DNA from: Scatophagus argus
Taxonomy: Eukaryota > Chordata > Actinopteri > Scatophagidae
NCBI RefSeq assembly: GCF_020382885.2
Contig: NC_058512.1
Coordinates: forward strand, 1,177,001-1,241,000
Direction of reading: 5' to 3'
DNA: 64,000 nucleotides
The notes beneath the pieces were generated by a model. The model did no database searches, was not told the DNA's origin, and saw only the letters and a list, made by a program, of their open reading frames with translations. Below are positions 43,871 to 57,239 of this stretch, in pieces (the first letter of the stretch is position 1; every line of letters starts with the position of its first letter). The translations under genes were made by a program, and so were the position numbers.

Positions 43871-46080
43871 CTTTGGACACAAATAGCACACTTTCAGGTT
43901 TTTATCAGTCGGTGACAAGAAAATAAAATACGTCTGTTAGCCCTGATTTGTGTCTCAACATTCCAGTCATAGCGGGAACCATCTGCTTCTCTCAAACATA
44001 ATTAATGTTTGATAAACCGGGAGGTGTTTCCCATTGTTTTCTGAATTTCCAGAATCTCCAGAGACTTTTGTAACCATCTGGATGAAAAAGGTTTCCATCC
44101 GCTGCATGATGAAAACGGTTTTTGATCTTTGTTTTTCAAACATCACCAGTTTATTATCTTCTAGAAAGACGTTTAACTTAGCGCTATGTGAACCAGCTGC
44201 ATGCTAACACGTGAAACTGGCGCTAATCTCCGCACGCAAGAAAAGTTTTTACATTTCAGTCTTTTAAAATATTCTGCAGTGCTGACTTTTTGTAACACAC
44301 AACACATTTGTGAAGTTTCATTTTGTATTTTAGGTCCTGAAAGTGAACATGAGCTCCCATTGGCAGAGAAACTTCGCTCACCAAATAAATTTCAAATCCT
44401 GATCCTCACAAATCTTCTGGTCAGGAACAACAACCAGAAACACAGTAACTCTGTGCTGGGTAACTTCAGCACCACATTTAAGTAATACAACTACTTTCCT
44501 CTTCTCACTAGTTAAGCTAGCATGACTCAGCTAGTTTCCGCTGTGCTCACTCCAAACCGCGCCCCCTGTTGGTCATTTAGCAGAACTGCAACATTAACAT
44601 CACGTTTTATTTCACGTAACATTTCATCGTTACACCTCAACGATATCACTGGAGCTCTTGCACCACTGATGGTCTGGACAGCTTTAATCGCCTGCTGCAG
44701 AGCCTTCCAGTCCAGAACCGCAACAGTTTGTGGTGTTTCCAGTCTGCTGCTCTGGAAAAGTTGGCAAGAACTCAGGGACAGGAATTTAACTTTCATAAGT
44801 TTCTCCAGGATGTCATATCATGTTTCATAAGAAGTGAGTATGATACAGTGACATAAACATACAACATTAATATTGTAAGTCAGTGATGTAATATTTTCAA
44901 AGTGAAGTCTGTGAAGTTTTAAAACGCAGTGCGTTTGATATGTCACTATTGCACTCCCATAATAATAATAATGATGATAATGCTTGTAATACAGCCAAGG
45001 ACAACTGCGTAGTGTTAATAACATCCCGAGAAATAATGAGCAGTTGTGACTGATAACAGCACTCGTTTAAACACAAACAGTCCAAATCCAAATTCTCAGA
45101 GTGGCCATTAAAAAAGATAAACTTATAATCTGGAGAGTTAATCTCCGGTCAAAGTTCAAGGTTCCGGTTCTCAGATACTTTATCAGCTGTCTGAGAAGTC
45201 GAAGGTCACCGTAACACTAACAGAGAAGCAGAGAGGCTATTTTGAGACATTTCACATTATGGAGAAATGCTAAACCTTCTCCTCCACCACATTTATCCAA
45301 CAGCTGTAGTTAGATTGAGGTTTTAGGCAAACAAAATACATAATAAAGAAGGTTATGAGGTACTTTCTGTTGTAAAATTAAACAAGTGGTTTCCAATCTT
45401 ACTGGCTTCTGGTCTCTTACGAAAAAAGAAAGCAGGACTTTCACAGATGGCTTCTATAGCTGCATTTCAAAATGTGTACCGCTCACCTGCTTGCTTACTA
45501 TAGATCACTTCAACTATTTTTGAAAACAATGTTTGGGTTTTCACGTTTCGAAATAATGCTCACCGGCTGGGGTTCACTCTGCATCACCAGTCAGCCTTCG
45601 CTTTCCAGGAGATGTCACACCAAGCGGACGACGGGACTGAAAAGTGAGGTTTATAAGGAGCCAGTCTTACACTGATGGTGTCGTTACATTGTGCAAACCA
45701 CATTCACTTCATAAAGACACTGCACAAACATGTCTGCTGTCACGTGTCAGAATTGTTCATGATAACTCCTCTAAATAATAAAACATCTTCGTCCGTCCTC
45801 TCTCCTCTTCACCGGCTTTTCTATTTGCGCTCCTGTTACCGAATCCTCACTCTTTAATTTGAGTTTTGTATGAAACCAGGTGGCGGATAAGCAGGTAAAT
45901 TAAAGAAAGCTCTGCATCATTCTCAGGTGAATTCTGCCGCTCTTGGTTGGTGTCACTTCCTCTCCTCATCATCAGTTCAGACCTGCACTGTGGTGTTAGT
46001 TACAGCCGCTGTGAGGGGAGCAGGTGACGAATGAGATTGAAGTCTTGTTTTCCCTGCAGTGGATTCTCATAGCGCAGATG

Positions 46081-46128
46081 TGAGACAGACAGACAGACAG
46101 GCAGGCAGACAGACAGACAGACAGACAG
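46081..46128. repeat. (ACAG)n microsatellite
   Basis: Tetranucleotide run of ACAG with a few GGCA interruptions in the intergenic region. Confidence 0.9.
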
Positions 46129-47467
46129 CTAGTTGAGTTGAGCTTAGAGATAAACGATGTGTAGTGCCACATATCTGTTTTTCCATTACTTTGGTGAGCT
46201 GACATGCAATTTGGCCAGGCCGGACGCAATCCAGTCACCTTCTGACCTTCGAGCCATTGAGCCCTTAATTCACAGCGAGACAAGCACAGCAGCACCATGT
46301 GGTTTAATGATCTTGATGTGGCCATTTAGACTTTAAACAGGCATCATTTGTGCGGGATGCATCAAGTGCTGAAGCGTGAAATCAATGGAGAACCAGGAGC
46401 CAATTTCAAAACTGTCCCTCTCTGAAATAATGGCGGCAGTGGAGAATTTGCATACAACTTGAGTGTATTTTAGCATTTAGAAGCCACACTCAGTAAAGGG
46501 TTTAAAACACAGTATAATGCAGTCGTACATGTTAAGAAGTTCTAAGGTTTCTGAAGAGCTGTACATGAAGCTCCAAGTGGCTCCAGCCGTCGCCATCTTG
46601 GCTCCACTTCACTCCAGGCCACTTAACTTGACCCACTTCGTGGCTTCCAGGCTAACTAAGGCTAACAAGTTAGGCTGTGGCTTCACACTGTATAATAAAC
46701 AGGTTCACACAGAAAGCAAAGCAGGTTCATGTTATACCTGAGTGCAGGTTTATGTGCTCACACAGCCAGAAGACCTCACTGTACTCCGGTCAGCACTCAG
46801 CAGACACTCTGCTTCCTTCTGCTGTCTGCCAGCAGCTTCTCCTTCTCCCCTCCATTCAGCAGCCAAATCAGGGAGATTCACAGCACATACACTCAGAGGT
46901 AATTCACATAGCAGACTCAACATCAATAAACACACATCACATTGCTAAAACTACAGGTGACAACAGCTGACACCTACAGCTGTCATTATCTTTGATTTAT
47001 ATACTGTTAGCTGCTGTCATCGTATTATATAAACCAATATCGTCAGATAGGCCCAGACTGCTAATCCCGCTGAGATCGTATTTAATTGTGTTGCGTTTCA
47101 GAGTGACTCACAGCGGCTGATTTCGGCCAGACAAGGCAGAGACTCATCATTTGGTGTGTTTACGGACAGGGTGTGTGAGTGGACGTGTGGGGAAGGCAGG
47201 GGGTTGGGCGGTGAGGTTAAACAGCCTGAAGAACGTGCGTGCTGCCTGGTGGGGCTGCGTCGCGCGTTTTGGTGCTGTGATGTCCTCAGAAGCGCGCAGC
47301 TTCACTGTGCGTAAAGACGCAGTTCCACCGCAGAAAAATGTGGGAATTGCGTTTTTTACACATTCACAAGAGCGAGCCCTTTTCCTCCAACGGAGGCATC
47401 CGCTCCGGTAACTGGACACTCATCTATTTTTAACATCCAACTCGCCAAACAAGCTGGTGCACTGAAG

Positions 47468-50400
47468 ATGGACCCTCTCTACGACGCCACCGATTTCAAC
47501 GCCACGAACGGGACGACGAACGCGTCCGTTAACCTCAGCGACGGCTTCAACCAGTTCATCCAGCCGGTGTGGCAGATCACACTGTGGGCTGTTGCCTACT
47601 GCAGCATCGTCGCGGTGTCTGTGCTTGGTAACGTGGTGGTCATCTGGATTATCCTGGCGCATAAACGCATGAGGACCGTCACCAATTACTTTCTGGTACG
47701 TCGCGTGTGTTCAGCTCTACCGTCGTGTTTGATGTTGTTTGAGAGGATGATGAAACTTTTGGAGCGTTTGTGTGAGGCCTCTTAAATGTGTGACCCCACT
47801 GAAATGGACTGAAACTGAGCCATCGTGAACTTAACTCCTGCATGCAAGCTAATTTGTGAAATGAAGATGCCCAACTTTCTATTTCTGCAAACTTAATAAA
47901 TGACTGGCACACCGATGATGAAGATGTAAGAATGAACACAGAGAGAATAAAATGTACCAGCTGATTCCTCACTTGATTAATCTTACAAATATTTTCTTGA
48001 TTAGTGCCAGCTGATGTCTTCTAACTGCTTGTTTTGTGCAGTGACGTTCAGTTTACTCTCATATGAAAACAGAGAAAAATCTGGAAAGAAAACTTCAAAT
48101 AATCACATCTGAGCCTCTGGAGAAGAAGAAAAATGAAAAATCAAACTATTTGCTGATTCTGCTGATTGAGTAATTGATTAACTGATTCTGTTTTGAAGTC
48201 AGAAGATGATCGACTCAGTCTCAGAGCAAACCAACCAAAGTCATTTAGAACATGTAAGAGTCCAGAGATGACTGATCACTGATCAGAGGGAGATGTTTGC
48301 CCTGAAATGAGTCTCCCAGGCAGGTCTTCCTCCCACATATTATCACATATTAAAATGTCTAATATACCTCCTCTCACTCACCATAACGTTGGTTCTAAAT
48401 ATATCTACTAACTAAATGTAAGATTGTTGAATTAGCTAGGCTGTTCAGTCGTACAACACGGCAAACGCTGTCACTACTGCAGTACTGGAGTAAATGTGAA
48501 TTAGCGCCACATCCCACTGCTGTGTGTGAACATGCTAAACCCTGTTTGATGGAGTGTGTTGTGGTCTCTCCTGCAGGTGAATCTGGCCTTCGCAGAGGCC
48601 AGCATGTCGGCATTCAACACGGTGATCAACTTCGCCTACGCTGTCCACAACGAGTGGTACTTTGGTTTGGTTTACTGCCGCTTCCACAACTTCTTCCCCA
48701 TTGCGGCCATTTTTGCCAGCATTTACTCCATGACGGCCATAGCTCTGGACAGGTGTGTGTGTTTTCTGCAAGGACCGAGCTGTGTGTCGTTAGATTTGGT
48801 CTTAAATCCCACCCAGCCTCCACCACAGGACTGAACTCAGTCATGATTTCACTCAATCAGTCATGAGTGTGTGGCTGCCTTAACAGTGGAGGCACATCAG
48901 AGGATCCCTCACACTGATGCAATACATGGGAAACGTTATTTAACATAAAGGGTTTTTTCACACTTCTCACTCATATTGTTCTGTGTGAAGTCCTGAAGAG
49001 GAAAGAAAGAAAGAAGAGCCCACAGTCGTGCTATCAGTGAGGCACAGCCGGGCTCTGAGCAACATGCTAACAACATGCTAACAACTGGGAGCATTCAAAG
49101 TGGTACAATGAGAATGTAACGTGGTGTAAAATTGTTTGTTACCCACCTAAAACAAGTTTCATAGTGCTGCAAAGTGAGTGGAGCTCATTGGATGCCTATC
49201 AAGGAAGTTAATTAGGAAAATGATCGGCAATATGTTATGGGCTTAAAGCCTAGCAGAGTATATTAACAGAGCTGCCTGAAGTGAATGAACAGAAAATGTC
49301 CCCTCATGTCCACATCTTCTCTGTCCTTGTGTCTGTGTGTGTTAGGTACATGGCGATCATCCATCCCCTGCAGCAGAGGCTGACGTCCACAGAGACCCGC
49401 GTGGTGATCGCGGTGATCTGGATGCTGGCCCTGCTTCTCGCCTTCCCTCAGTACTACTACTCATCTACTGCCCCGCTGCCCGGACGCACAGTCTGCTACA
49501 TAGACTGGCCTGAATACACCACTGTGGACTTCAAGAAGATGTGAGTATACCTGCATTTTACCTACAGAACACAAAGTTTCCTCCCAACACTTGGACTGCT
49601 GCGTTAAATGATCTCAGCAGAAACGAGGCGACGACATTATGACCAGATGATGTTCTGGTTTTCGCCATCCTCGCCGACACTCCTCCTCTGAAACGTCCAC
49701 ATGAAATACGGTGAATCGAGGGTTTGCTTTGAAATCAGACTGATTGTTGGATCAGTGAAAGATGAACTGTTGGACTCTGGAGGCTTTGGCAAGTGTGACA
49801 CCAACTGTTTCTGCTTAAATCAACAAAAAATCCTTGACCAAACGGTCTCTCTGTGCAGGGCACACGGCTAAAATACGATCCCAGGATCCAGAACTGCTCC
49901 GTGGGCCGACTCAGTCCAGCCTGCAAAGAAAAATGAAACCATCCTCAGTCAAAGGCAGGATTATGTCAATGAATCGACTAGGCAAACGACTATGTCTTAG
50001 CTTTTTCTTTATCCCAACATGTGCACACACACACACACACACACATACATCATGAAATTATAGCCTGAACTGATCTGATGATTGAGGTGTAAAACTCGTC
50101 TTCCATCAGTTTTCACAACAGAAGCGAGTTGTTCTGCCACCTGGTAGGACAAATGTGCAGTATCATTCCGTACTATGTGGTTAATAAGTCTGATCCATAC
50201 TGTGGACAGGAAGCAGCAGCCTGACTGATCCAGGGCGACAATCATTTCCTCGAGGGATTAATTTCGTATATGAAGAAAATAGTCCCAGCGGCTGAAGTGA
50301 GTCCTGTTCAGGTGATGCAGCCGTCTGAGAGACTCATCCTCATGTCTGCTCCACGTCTTCTGGAAATATCTGTGGAGCTAAAAGAGGAAAAGCAGGCAGT

Positions 50401-51358
50401 TGATACATTTGCTTCCAAAATTAAAACCTTATTATCATCCCCGACAGACCTCCTAACACACCGTTTGTCTCTGCAAATGAAAGCACCTTTAATTTAGTGG
50501 TCCTGATTTCTTCGCACCAAAGGAGGTGAGAAGTTCCTCACATGTCTGTGTGTGTCTGCATATTAATGAATGCAAACACGCAGTCCATGATCTCTTAGAC
50601 ATCAGGCAGATCTCAGCTGGCAGAGTGTAACGTGCTAAAGACCACAGGGGTCTGCAGCCCTGCCAGCTGTGAGGCACAGCATGGCTTTGGGCTAAATGCT
50701 AACGTCAGCATGCTAAGATGCTCACAGTGACTGCATGCTGATGTTTAGCAGGTGTGATGTGAGAGGCAGAGTATGTCCAGAGAAACAACATACAGAAAAG
50801 GGTGTGACAGTGTGTGCAGAGACCCTGAAGCGTCAGGGATTCTGAACTAAGACAGCTTTAGCCATGTCTTAGCTTTGACTTTTAGCATACCAACATTTGC
50901 TAATTAGCACTAAGCAGAAAGTAAAGCCGAACTATTGGACAAGTTAAACTTGATAATGAAGTGGTTTCCAGTTTACATTTCCCTAAAAAATACGAGTTTC
51001 AACCTCATGGTGGCGCTAGATGAGAAGTCGAGGGATCACCTAATGAACATCTGGACCGACAGATACGACGTTACAGTCCACCGCTAGCTGTAATTACTAC
51101 GCCAGTCAGACGGTTTTCCTCGCCTGAGTGACTTCAGTCCTCTGATTGGTTTTCTGGTTCGTTAACGTTCTGACTTTTGTCCTCTCTCACTTTCATTTCC
51201 TCAGATACTACGTGTGTGTGACACTGCTGATCTACTTCCTGCCCCTTTGCATCATGGGATGTGCGTACACGACGGTGGGTGTCACCCTGTGGGCGAGCGA
51301 GATTCCTGGAGACTCCTCTGAACACTACAAAGAACAGCTGATTGCCAAACGCAAGGTG

Positions 51359-51394
<36 letters not shown>

Positions 51395-52375
51395 ACCTGC
51401 CGCTCAACACGATCGTTTAATTTAATGGCCTTTTTAATCCCCACACGAAAACAGAAAAAGTCAAAAGATTATTTCACAGCCGCCCGCCGTCTCTTCTGTG
51501 TTTTTTCCGTGGCAGGTGGTGAAGATGATGATCGTGGTCGTGTGCACGTTCGCCGTCTGCTGGCTGCCCTATCACGTCTACTTCTTACTGCACCAGTTCT
51601 TCCCCGACTCGTTCGAGCAGCGCTACATCCAGCAGGTCTACCTGGCCGTCATGTGGCTGGCCATGAGCTCCACCATGTACAACCCCATCATCTACTACTG
51701 CCTCAACAGCAGGTGGGAAGCCTGGCTGTCCAAGTGTCTGTCTGTCTGTCTGTGTCATGTGGCAGGTAATCTGTATTTGTGTCAGTAATCCCATGTATAT
51801 AATTCCTGTTTAATCCGCCTCTTGTGGAATATTTGTCTTCCACCGGCAGGTTCAGAGCAGGTTTCCGGCAGGCGTTTTGTTGCTGTGCTCCCGCCGTCGC
51901 CAAGGAGGAGCTAGAGCTCAAATCACCGCGCTACCTGCAAACACAGGTGAGAGTAACGATGGGTTCCAACGTGATATGTTCGTCTGCGTCAGATTATAGA
52001 GACGACCGGACAGACTTGATGTGTTTAGGAATAAACGACTTCCTGGAATGACAATGTAAACGAACATGGCACCAATCACGTAAATGATCGCTGTTAGCTG
52101 ACATCACAACAAGTTGAGAAACAATTTAGTATCCAAGTTCAGGATTCTTTGTTTTCATGAACGTGTAATTTAATCACATCTGTTTTCAGGAGAGCATATA
52201 CAGAGGCAGTCGGATGGAGACCGTCGTGTCCACTGCTGTCCATCCTGCAGCGGCAGAGCCAAAGAGGGCGGGGCTTCCGTGCTGTGACCCCCACAGCCAG
52301 CCTCATGCAGAGGTCACACCCAACGGATCCGGCTCAGAGACGCTCACCAGGAGCCCGAACAGCCCGTCACTGTAG
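47468..52375 (+). CDS. tacr1: tacr1, substance P (NK1) receptor
   Basis: Class A GPCR for tachykinins; couples mainly to Gq. Coding exons 47468-47695, 48577-48752, 49346-49540, 51205-51355, 51516-51712, 51850-51946 and 52190-52375; phases agree and give 409 aa (human 407). Seen: N-terminal NxT/NxS glycosylation sites ([14 protein letters not shown]), TM1 [17 protein letters not shown]2 VNLAFAEAS, the DRY motif split by an intron (D-R/Y-M-A-I), SEIPGDSS and [11 protein letters not shown] in loop 3, CWLPYH in TM6, NPIIYY in TM7, and a CCC palmitoylation cluster after helix 8. NK1 over NK2/NK3 because of AVHNEWY, IIHPLQ and [11 protein letters not shown]. It could be the a or b teleost paralogue. 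Two introns are extra relative to the five-exon human gene. Confidence 0.95.
49990..50046. repeat. (CA)n microsatellite in tacr1 intron
   Basis: CA tract ending near 50046 in the intron between exons 49346-49540 and 51205-51355. Confidence 0.8.
50630..51060. repeat. Teleost dispersed repeat copy
   Basis: Contains GGCTTTGGGCTAAATGCTAA, GTCAGCATGCTAAGATGCTC, GATGTTTAGCAGGTGTGATG, ATTTGCTAATTAGCACTAAG, TATTGGACAAGTTAAACTTG and GGTGGCGCTAGATGAGAAGT in this order. From memory this is the layout of one of the commonest non-coding repeats in percomorph fish. Fragments of the same family appear at 1-35, 17,540-17,570 and 33,270-33,360. Confidence 0.6.
51361..51391. repeat. (CA)n microsatellite just after a tacr1 donor
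   Basis: CA run beginning 6 bp downstream of the donor at 51356; could vary between individuals close to a splice site. Confidence 0.9.
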
Positions 52376-55300
52376 AGCAAACACCATCAGGTAGTGGGAA
52401 CACAGCGGGCTCGTCTCCAACGTGCCATCGACTCGCTCTTATCGTACTAAAGAGGAAGTCGCGCTCAGACGATCTGTTGCTCTGGTGCATTATTTAGCTG
52501 TGATGTTTTGTTCTAACCAGGCAGGCGAGTGCATTAATACCCCATCAATGCTTAGATTATCAGGGGGCAGGGAGGCGAAAGGCAGCGGCTGTCAGACTGA
52601 CCGGATCAGCAGTCAGCAGTGATTTCCCACCCTGTGGCAGACAGAACTGCAGAGTGAGCGTGAGGTTTATGGAGAACCAGAGCGCTGGTGTCACCTTCAT
52701 TCTGCACACATCACGTTCAGATGCAGAATCATACGATAAAGCTAAAAAACTGTCTAGTTCCAGGTGAAGTCAAATTTTGAGGTACTTGTACTTTACTCAA
52801 GTATTTACATTCTGTGTTGTGAGGGAAATACTTTAACATGTATAATATAAACACATATTATATTCCATCTAATATTATATCAACATACACAAAAAAAACG
52901 AAAAGATATGAAGGCAGGTTTGTGTTAGGACACCCCAGACGTGGACCTCAGAGGCCCGATGGACACAGTAGACACACTGCAGTCAACATCACGCTCGCTG
53001 GTTTCATCGTTCAGCGGCGACACTTGACCTCCAGCATTCCCGGGACGGTTTTGGAGAGCGTGACCCTCGGCTCCCCCTGGCAACAACAGTGTCAAGTCAA
53101 GTTTGAGCGCGTGACGCTGCGTTTGTGCTGTGTGGAAACGGGGAGGCGGACTCGGAGCGCGTGAGTCGATCTAGCACCTGTTGGACAGGATTAGTCCCTT
53201 GTTTTGACAATGTGCAGTGCAGGGTTCAGTCTCCAGCTAAATATAGAGGACTGGACGGGGAAACAGACACATGCAGAGCCATTGATAAAGCACCAGAGGA
53301 AAGACAAGGACAGGAAAACACGAGGAGCTTCCCAGTGCATCTCTGTGCAGGCTGAAGACCGGGGGGACGCGGCACGTCGCTGGCGAGGAGCGATGCTATT
53401 TGAGCCTCGCAGACGGCAGCTGCACAAATTCAGTCAAATAATCCGCATTACAGTTTGTCGGACCGGCTTTCCCCCACAGAACGTGTGAGGACCAAATATT
53501 ATCATGTCAACATGGTGCAAGGTCAGGTTGTTACTGATTGGCTCACACAGGAGGTGCAGAAAATGGGCCTGTCATCTTGTCTTTTTACTTCCTGTCCACA
53601 CAGGAAGTGGGAATGTTTCGTGTTGTGCAGGTTGCCGCCTGTGCTCATCTTTACCTTCATTTTATCAAATATCTGACGGGTTTAATAATGTGACATACAG
53701 CGTGAAGGAGGCACAGAGCTGGAGGAACCTGACCCACACAGCTCTGGGATCAGCTGCTCGTCCGGCTCTTCTAAAAGTCAGGGCGACTGGTGGTCAGACC
53801 TGTTGGTGTTTTATTGTGTATTTAGCTGTCTGAGTGGACATTTAAAGTGCATTCACATGGTAGAGACTCGTTTGGTTGGTTGTGTAACAAGAGGATTAAT
53901 TCAAATTCCATAATCAATAAAATCTGTATTATATTACATATTGGATGTGTATTGATTAATCTGATTCCAGTCCAACAAAGTCGAACTCGCCGGTTTATTG
54001 ACCGTTTATGACGAATAAAGTTAATAACGTGCATCATCACACTAACAATGAGCTTGTTAACGCAGCATGTGACTTTATGCCCCGTGTTGTCTCTTAAATG
54101 TGATATCTGTGGCGGATGTTCTGCCCTTCATTTCCTCCTCAAAACGTTTCTTCCAAACTCTGAGATGCGTTCAGCAGTGTGTGGACTGTGTGAGCTGATC
54201 AGGGCGGAGACAACCAGCAACAGCAACCCGAAGTGAAAAGACAAGACAAATGGAACAGACATTTTGGAATCGGGATTTTAACAGGAATGTCGCTTCGAAC
54301 AAAGAGCAGGGACACATGATGCCACACTGGCTGAGATAAAAGTAAATAAACCACAAAAACTCCAACTTAAAATGCACCGTCACAGAGCTGAAAACGTGAT
54401 TTCACCACCGTCAGAACGTATGAAAATGCAGTTTGATGAATATTTATGAACTGCAGGACAGTAATACTCAGTATAATTCAGATGAATGTTATTTGAGAGC
54501 AAACAGATCTTTTTGTAGTGTAATCTGCTGTCAAATTCCAGAAACAGGGCTGTAAATAGACACAAAAACCTCCACAGCTCCATCTAGTGTTTCAATTCCA
54601 AACTGCAAACTGCTCACAGATGGTTCTGAAGAGCCAAAGCAAAGAAGCAAGCATTAAAAGATTCCAAACGTGATGCAATCATCAATCTAATCTCCCACAT
54701 CTAAAGCTCCTTCCTCCAAACAACTAATGTGATCTTAAAGGCAACCCTGTCCTACATTAGCTTTTCAGGTCCGACAGGTGAGGAACCCCGGACATTTTAA
54801 CTCCAACCCAAAGAGCTGAGGCTGATATCTGCAAGACGTTTGCATTTATATGACAGGAAGGTCAAGGCTCGCCCAGCGGGAACCGAGGAACCGAGAGGAC
54901 CCACAGCTGCTGCTTTATGGGATCTGTGTGACCTGCAGTGAGGAATGGAGGCCCTCTTTTTCCAAAAGGAGGCCTTATTTTCAGGGAAGCAATAAAGTTA
55001 CAAAACGCCCTCAAACAGAGAGGCATGAAGGTGATCCAAGACAAGGTGGAAAACTAAAGTCAGAGCTGCTCCAGCTGTCCTGAAGGGGCACGCCGCCGGT
55101 TTTACAGCATAATGTCTGCAGCAGATCTGACAAAGCAACACGTAGCATCTCAGCTTGGACAGACTTACTAACAGGAAGTCACACTGCGAAGTGGTTTTCG
55201 CTGGTCGACATGAAACGTGTCAGTCCATAAGCTCAGTGATGCTTCATCTGGGAGGGTGAGGCGAGGGGTGTTCAGTTGGTTGTACCTTTAACCTTCTCCT

Positions 55301-57230
55301 GATGGTCCAGTCACACAACATTTGACAGAACAGAAAGTTCTGAAAGGACAGCAGGTGTGAAACGCTATCATTTTAGTACAGTTTGGACGCCTTACTGGAC
55401 TTGCGTACAAATACTCACTTCGTAACAAACCTACCAAAAGGAAAGTCTTTCACCAGACTTTGACTCCCAACCCTGCTGCGTGTCTCTTAATAGTGGAAGT
55501 CATTATCACTGAGGATAAAGGCCGTAGTACAGATAAAGAGTTCAAATTCCTCTGCATTCGAAGAGGATTATCACTGCAGTCTATGTGCTCATACACAACA
55601 CTTTCAACAGAGGCAGACGGGTGAAAATAAAGAGTGCAGCAGAAGAACAATATTCACTCATTCGGGAATCGGAAAGAATTAAGAGAGCTTTGATAGCTCT
55701 TTTAGAAATCTTGCTGATGATGAAAGTGTGTGTTTGAGTTTGAGCTTCTGAGAGGCTCAGATTCACTCCAAAAGGCTCCACGGCGAAATGAGTTCAGTGT
55801 GGAAGCAGTCAGTCTGTCCACCTCTGCAGATATCAACCATAAAACTGAAGCCATCACAAGTGGATGACCAAAGCACGGTCAGACACCTGAAGAACATCCA
55901 GATCTCATGACTCTGAAGAGCCGGCATCCACTTCATGGCTGTAACGTAATCCTTTAGGGCAGGTCAGACCGTCAAAGGTTTTAGCCTCTCAGAAGCTGAC
56001 AACATCACAGAAAGGATCCCCACAGAGGAAGACCTTTTTATTGAAGAGTAAGATCCTTTTTGTTTAATCAGAAACACAAGTCTCGCTCTGAAGTCTCATG
56101 TGAGTCGATCGTGATTCAGAGTCATGGCTGAATATTGAGCTGATTTCAATCGAGACCCCTGGACTGGGCCTACATGGGACAATATGACAAAGTAATTAGA
56201 AATTCTTCTCGTGCTCTCTAATGCAGTGCAAACTGGTGGGGAGCCCCTGAAGCTGGTCTTAACTGTGCCCCTTTCTGCCAGACTGAAGAACCTGAGGAGG
56301 TGCAAATAACTTTTCAGATCCCTTTGGGATCTCACGACTTGGAGAGACTGGACGAGCTGCACTGGAGCCATTTTAACAAATGTTTGGGTGAGCTGTTCCT
56401 TTAACCTGCACCAGCCAGGGTTTGCCTCTCCAGGAGCCTGGATTCTTCATGGACTCAACGGGGAGCTGGTTTGTGGCCTAACAAGACTTTGCTCTTCGCA
56501 CCTGAAGAACAGTCTTGTGCCGAGCTGTGAAGACTGAGCAGGTCACAGCATCTCGAGACAAAGCGAGCGTCTTCATCCTGCTGGGAGTTTCCATTTCAAA
56601 GGGCCGACTGACGGCATGAAAAGCCTCAACACGTGAAGCAGGTCGTGTTATTCAAATGCTGCCCTGTGGGTGCTAAGACATCGAGTGACCCCACCCTCGA
56701 GTCCTCTGAGGTCCTCTCGTTTTGGGATTTTCAGGATTTTAGCATCCTGATGGGAGGCTACATTCCACAAATAAAATATGTACCACATGGTTTATTGGCC
56801 AATTACAGCATTTTTGGCATCACTATTATTTGAATTTTACTGCTGTTGGGCAGCTGGAAAAGAAACTTTATTGATTCCCCAAGATGGAAATTTAATAACC
56901 TTTAGCAGAATGTGGGTCAGGCAATGCAAAGCAGTATAGCAATTAGGCCTAAAGTATAACATAAAAGTTGTATAAACTGAGAAAAAAAACAACCCACATT
57001 GTTCCACTTTGTCTGCACAGAGACATGAGGAGTCAGCTGGTTTTGCTTTTGGATATGAAACATCATCACATCATCATTTGGTTTTGAGTTTTAACTAAAG
57101 AGTGACCCTTAAAAAAGTGAGTTTTGAGCACCAAACTCAATTTTCAAGAAATTCCCTCAAAGTGTACCTGAGAAACCTGAAAAATTCAAGGAAAAAGAAT
57201 AAAATAAGAGATCACACGTTCACGAATAGA
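52376..57230. other. tacr1 3' side and tacr1-scarb1 spacer
   Basis: Contains the tacr1 3' UTR of unknown length (an AATAAA is present near 54,014) and the 3' flank of scarb1. Open frames here, such as 54,850-55,083, lack recognisable motifs. A retroposon-tail-like repeat lies at 56,852-56,990. No RNA gene is visible to me. Confidence 0.5.
56852..56990. repeat. Retroposon 3'-tail-like repeat
   Basis: AACTTTATTGATTCCCCAAG then ATGGAAATTTAATAACC and TATAACATAAAAGTTGTATA match the form of a common fish non-LTR element 3' end ('actttattgatccccaaggggaaatt'). Only the tail remains. Confidence 0.5.
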
Positions 57231-57239
57231 ATTTTAAAC

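Larger units (their letters stand above)
40508..47467. other. Region between slc4a5 first coding exon and tacr1
   Basis: About 7 kb separating divergent slc4a5 and tacr1, so both promoters should lie here. It contains possible slc4a5 5' exons near 43.3-43.9 kb, a minisatellite at 42,242, several CA tracts (about 41,021 and 41,242) and an ACAG repeat at 46,081. Short ORFs at 44,522-44,830 have no recognised homology. The last 400 bp before tacr1 is relatively CpG-rich. Confidence 0.55.

Noticed and set aside
47468..52375. tacr2 or tacr3
   Set aside because: Residues AVHNEWY in the first extracellular loop, IIHPLQ after DRY and [11 protein letters not shown] in loop 3 are NK1-type; NK3 has ALHSEWY, IIDPL and LWGGEIPGD.
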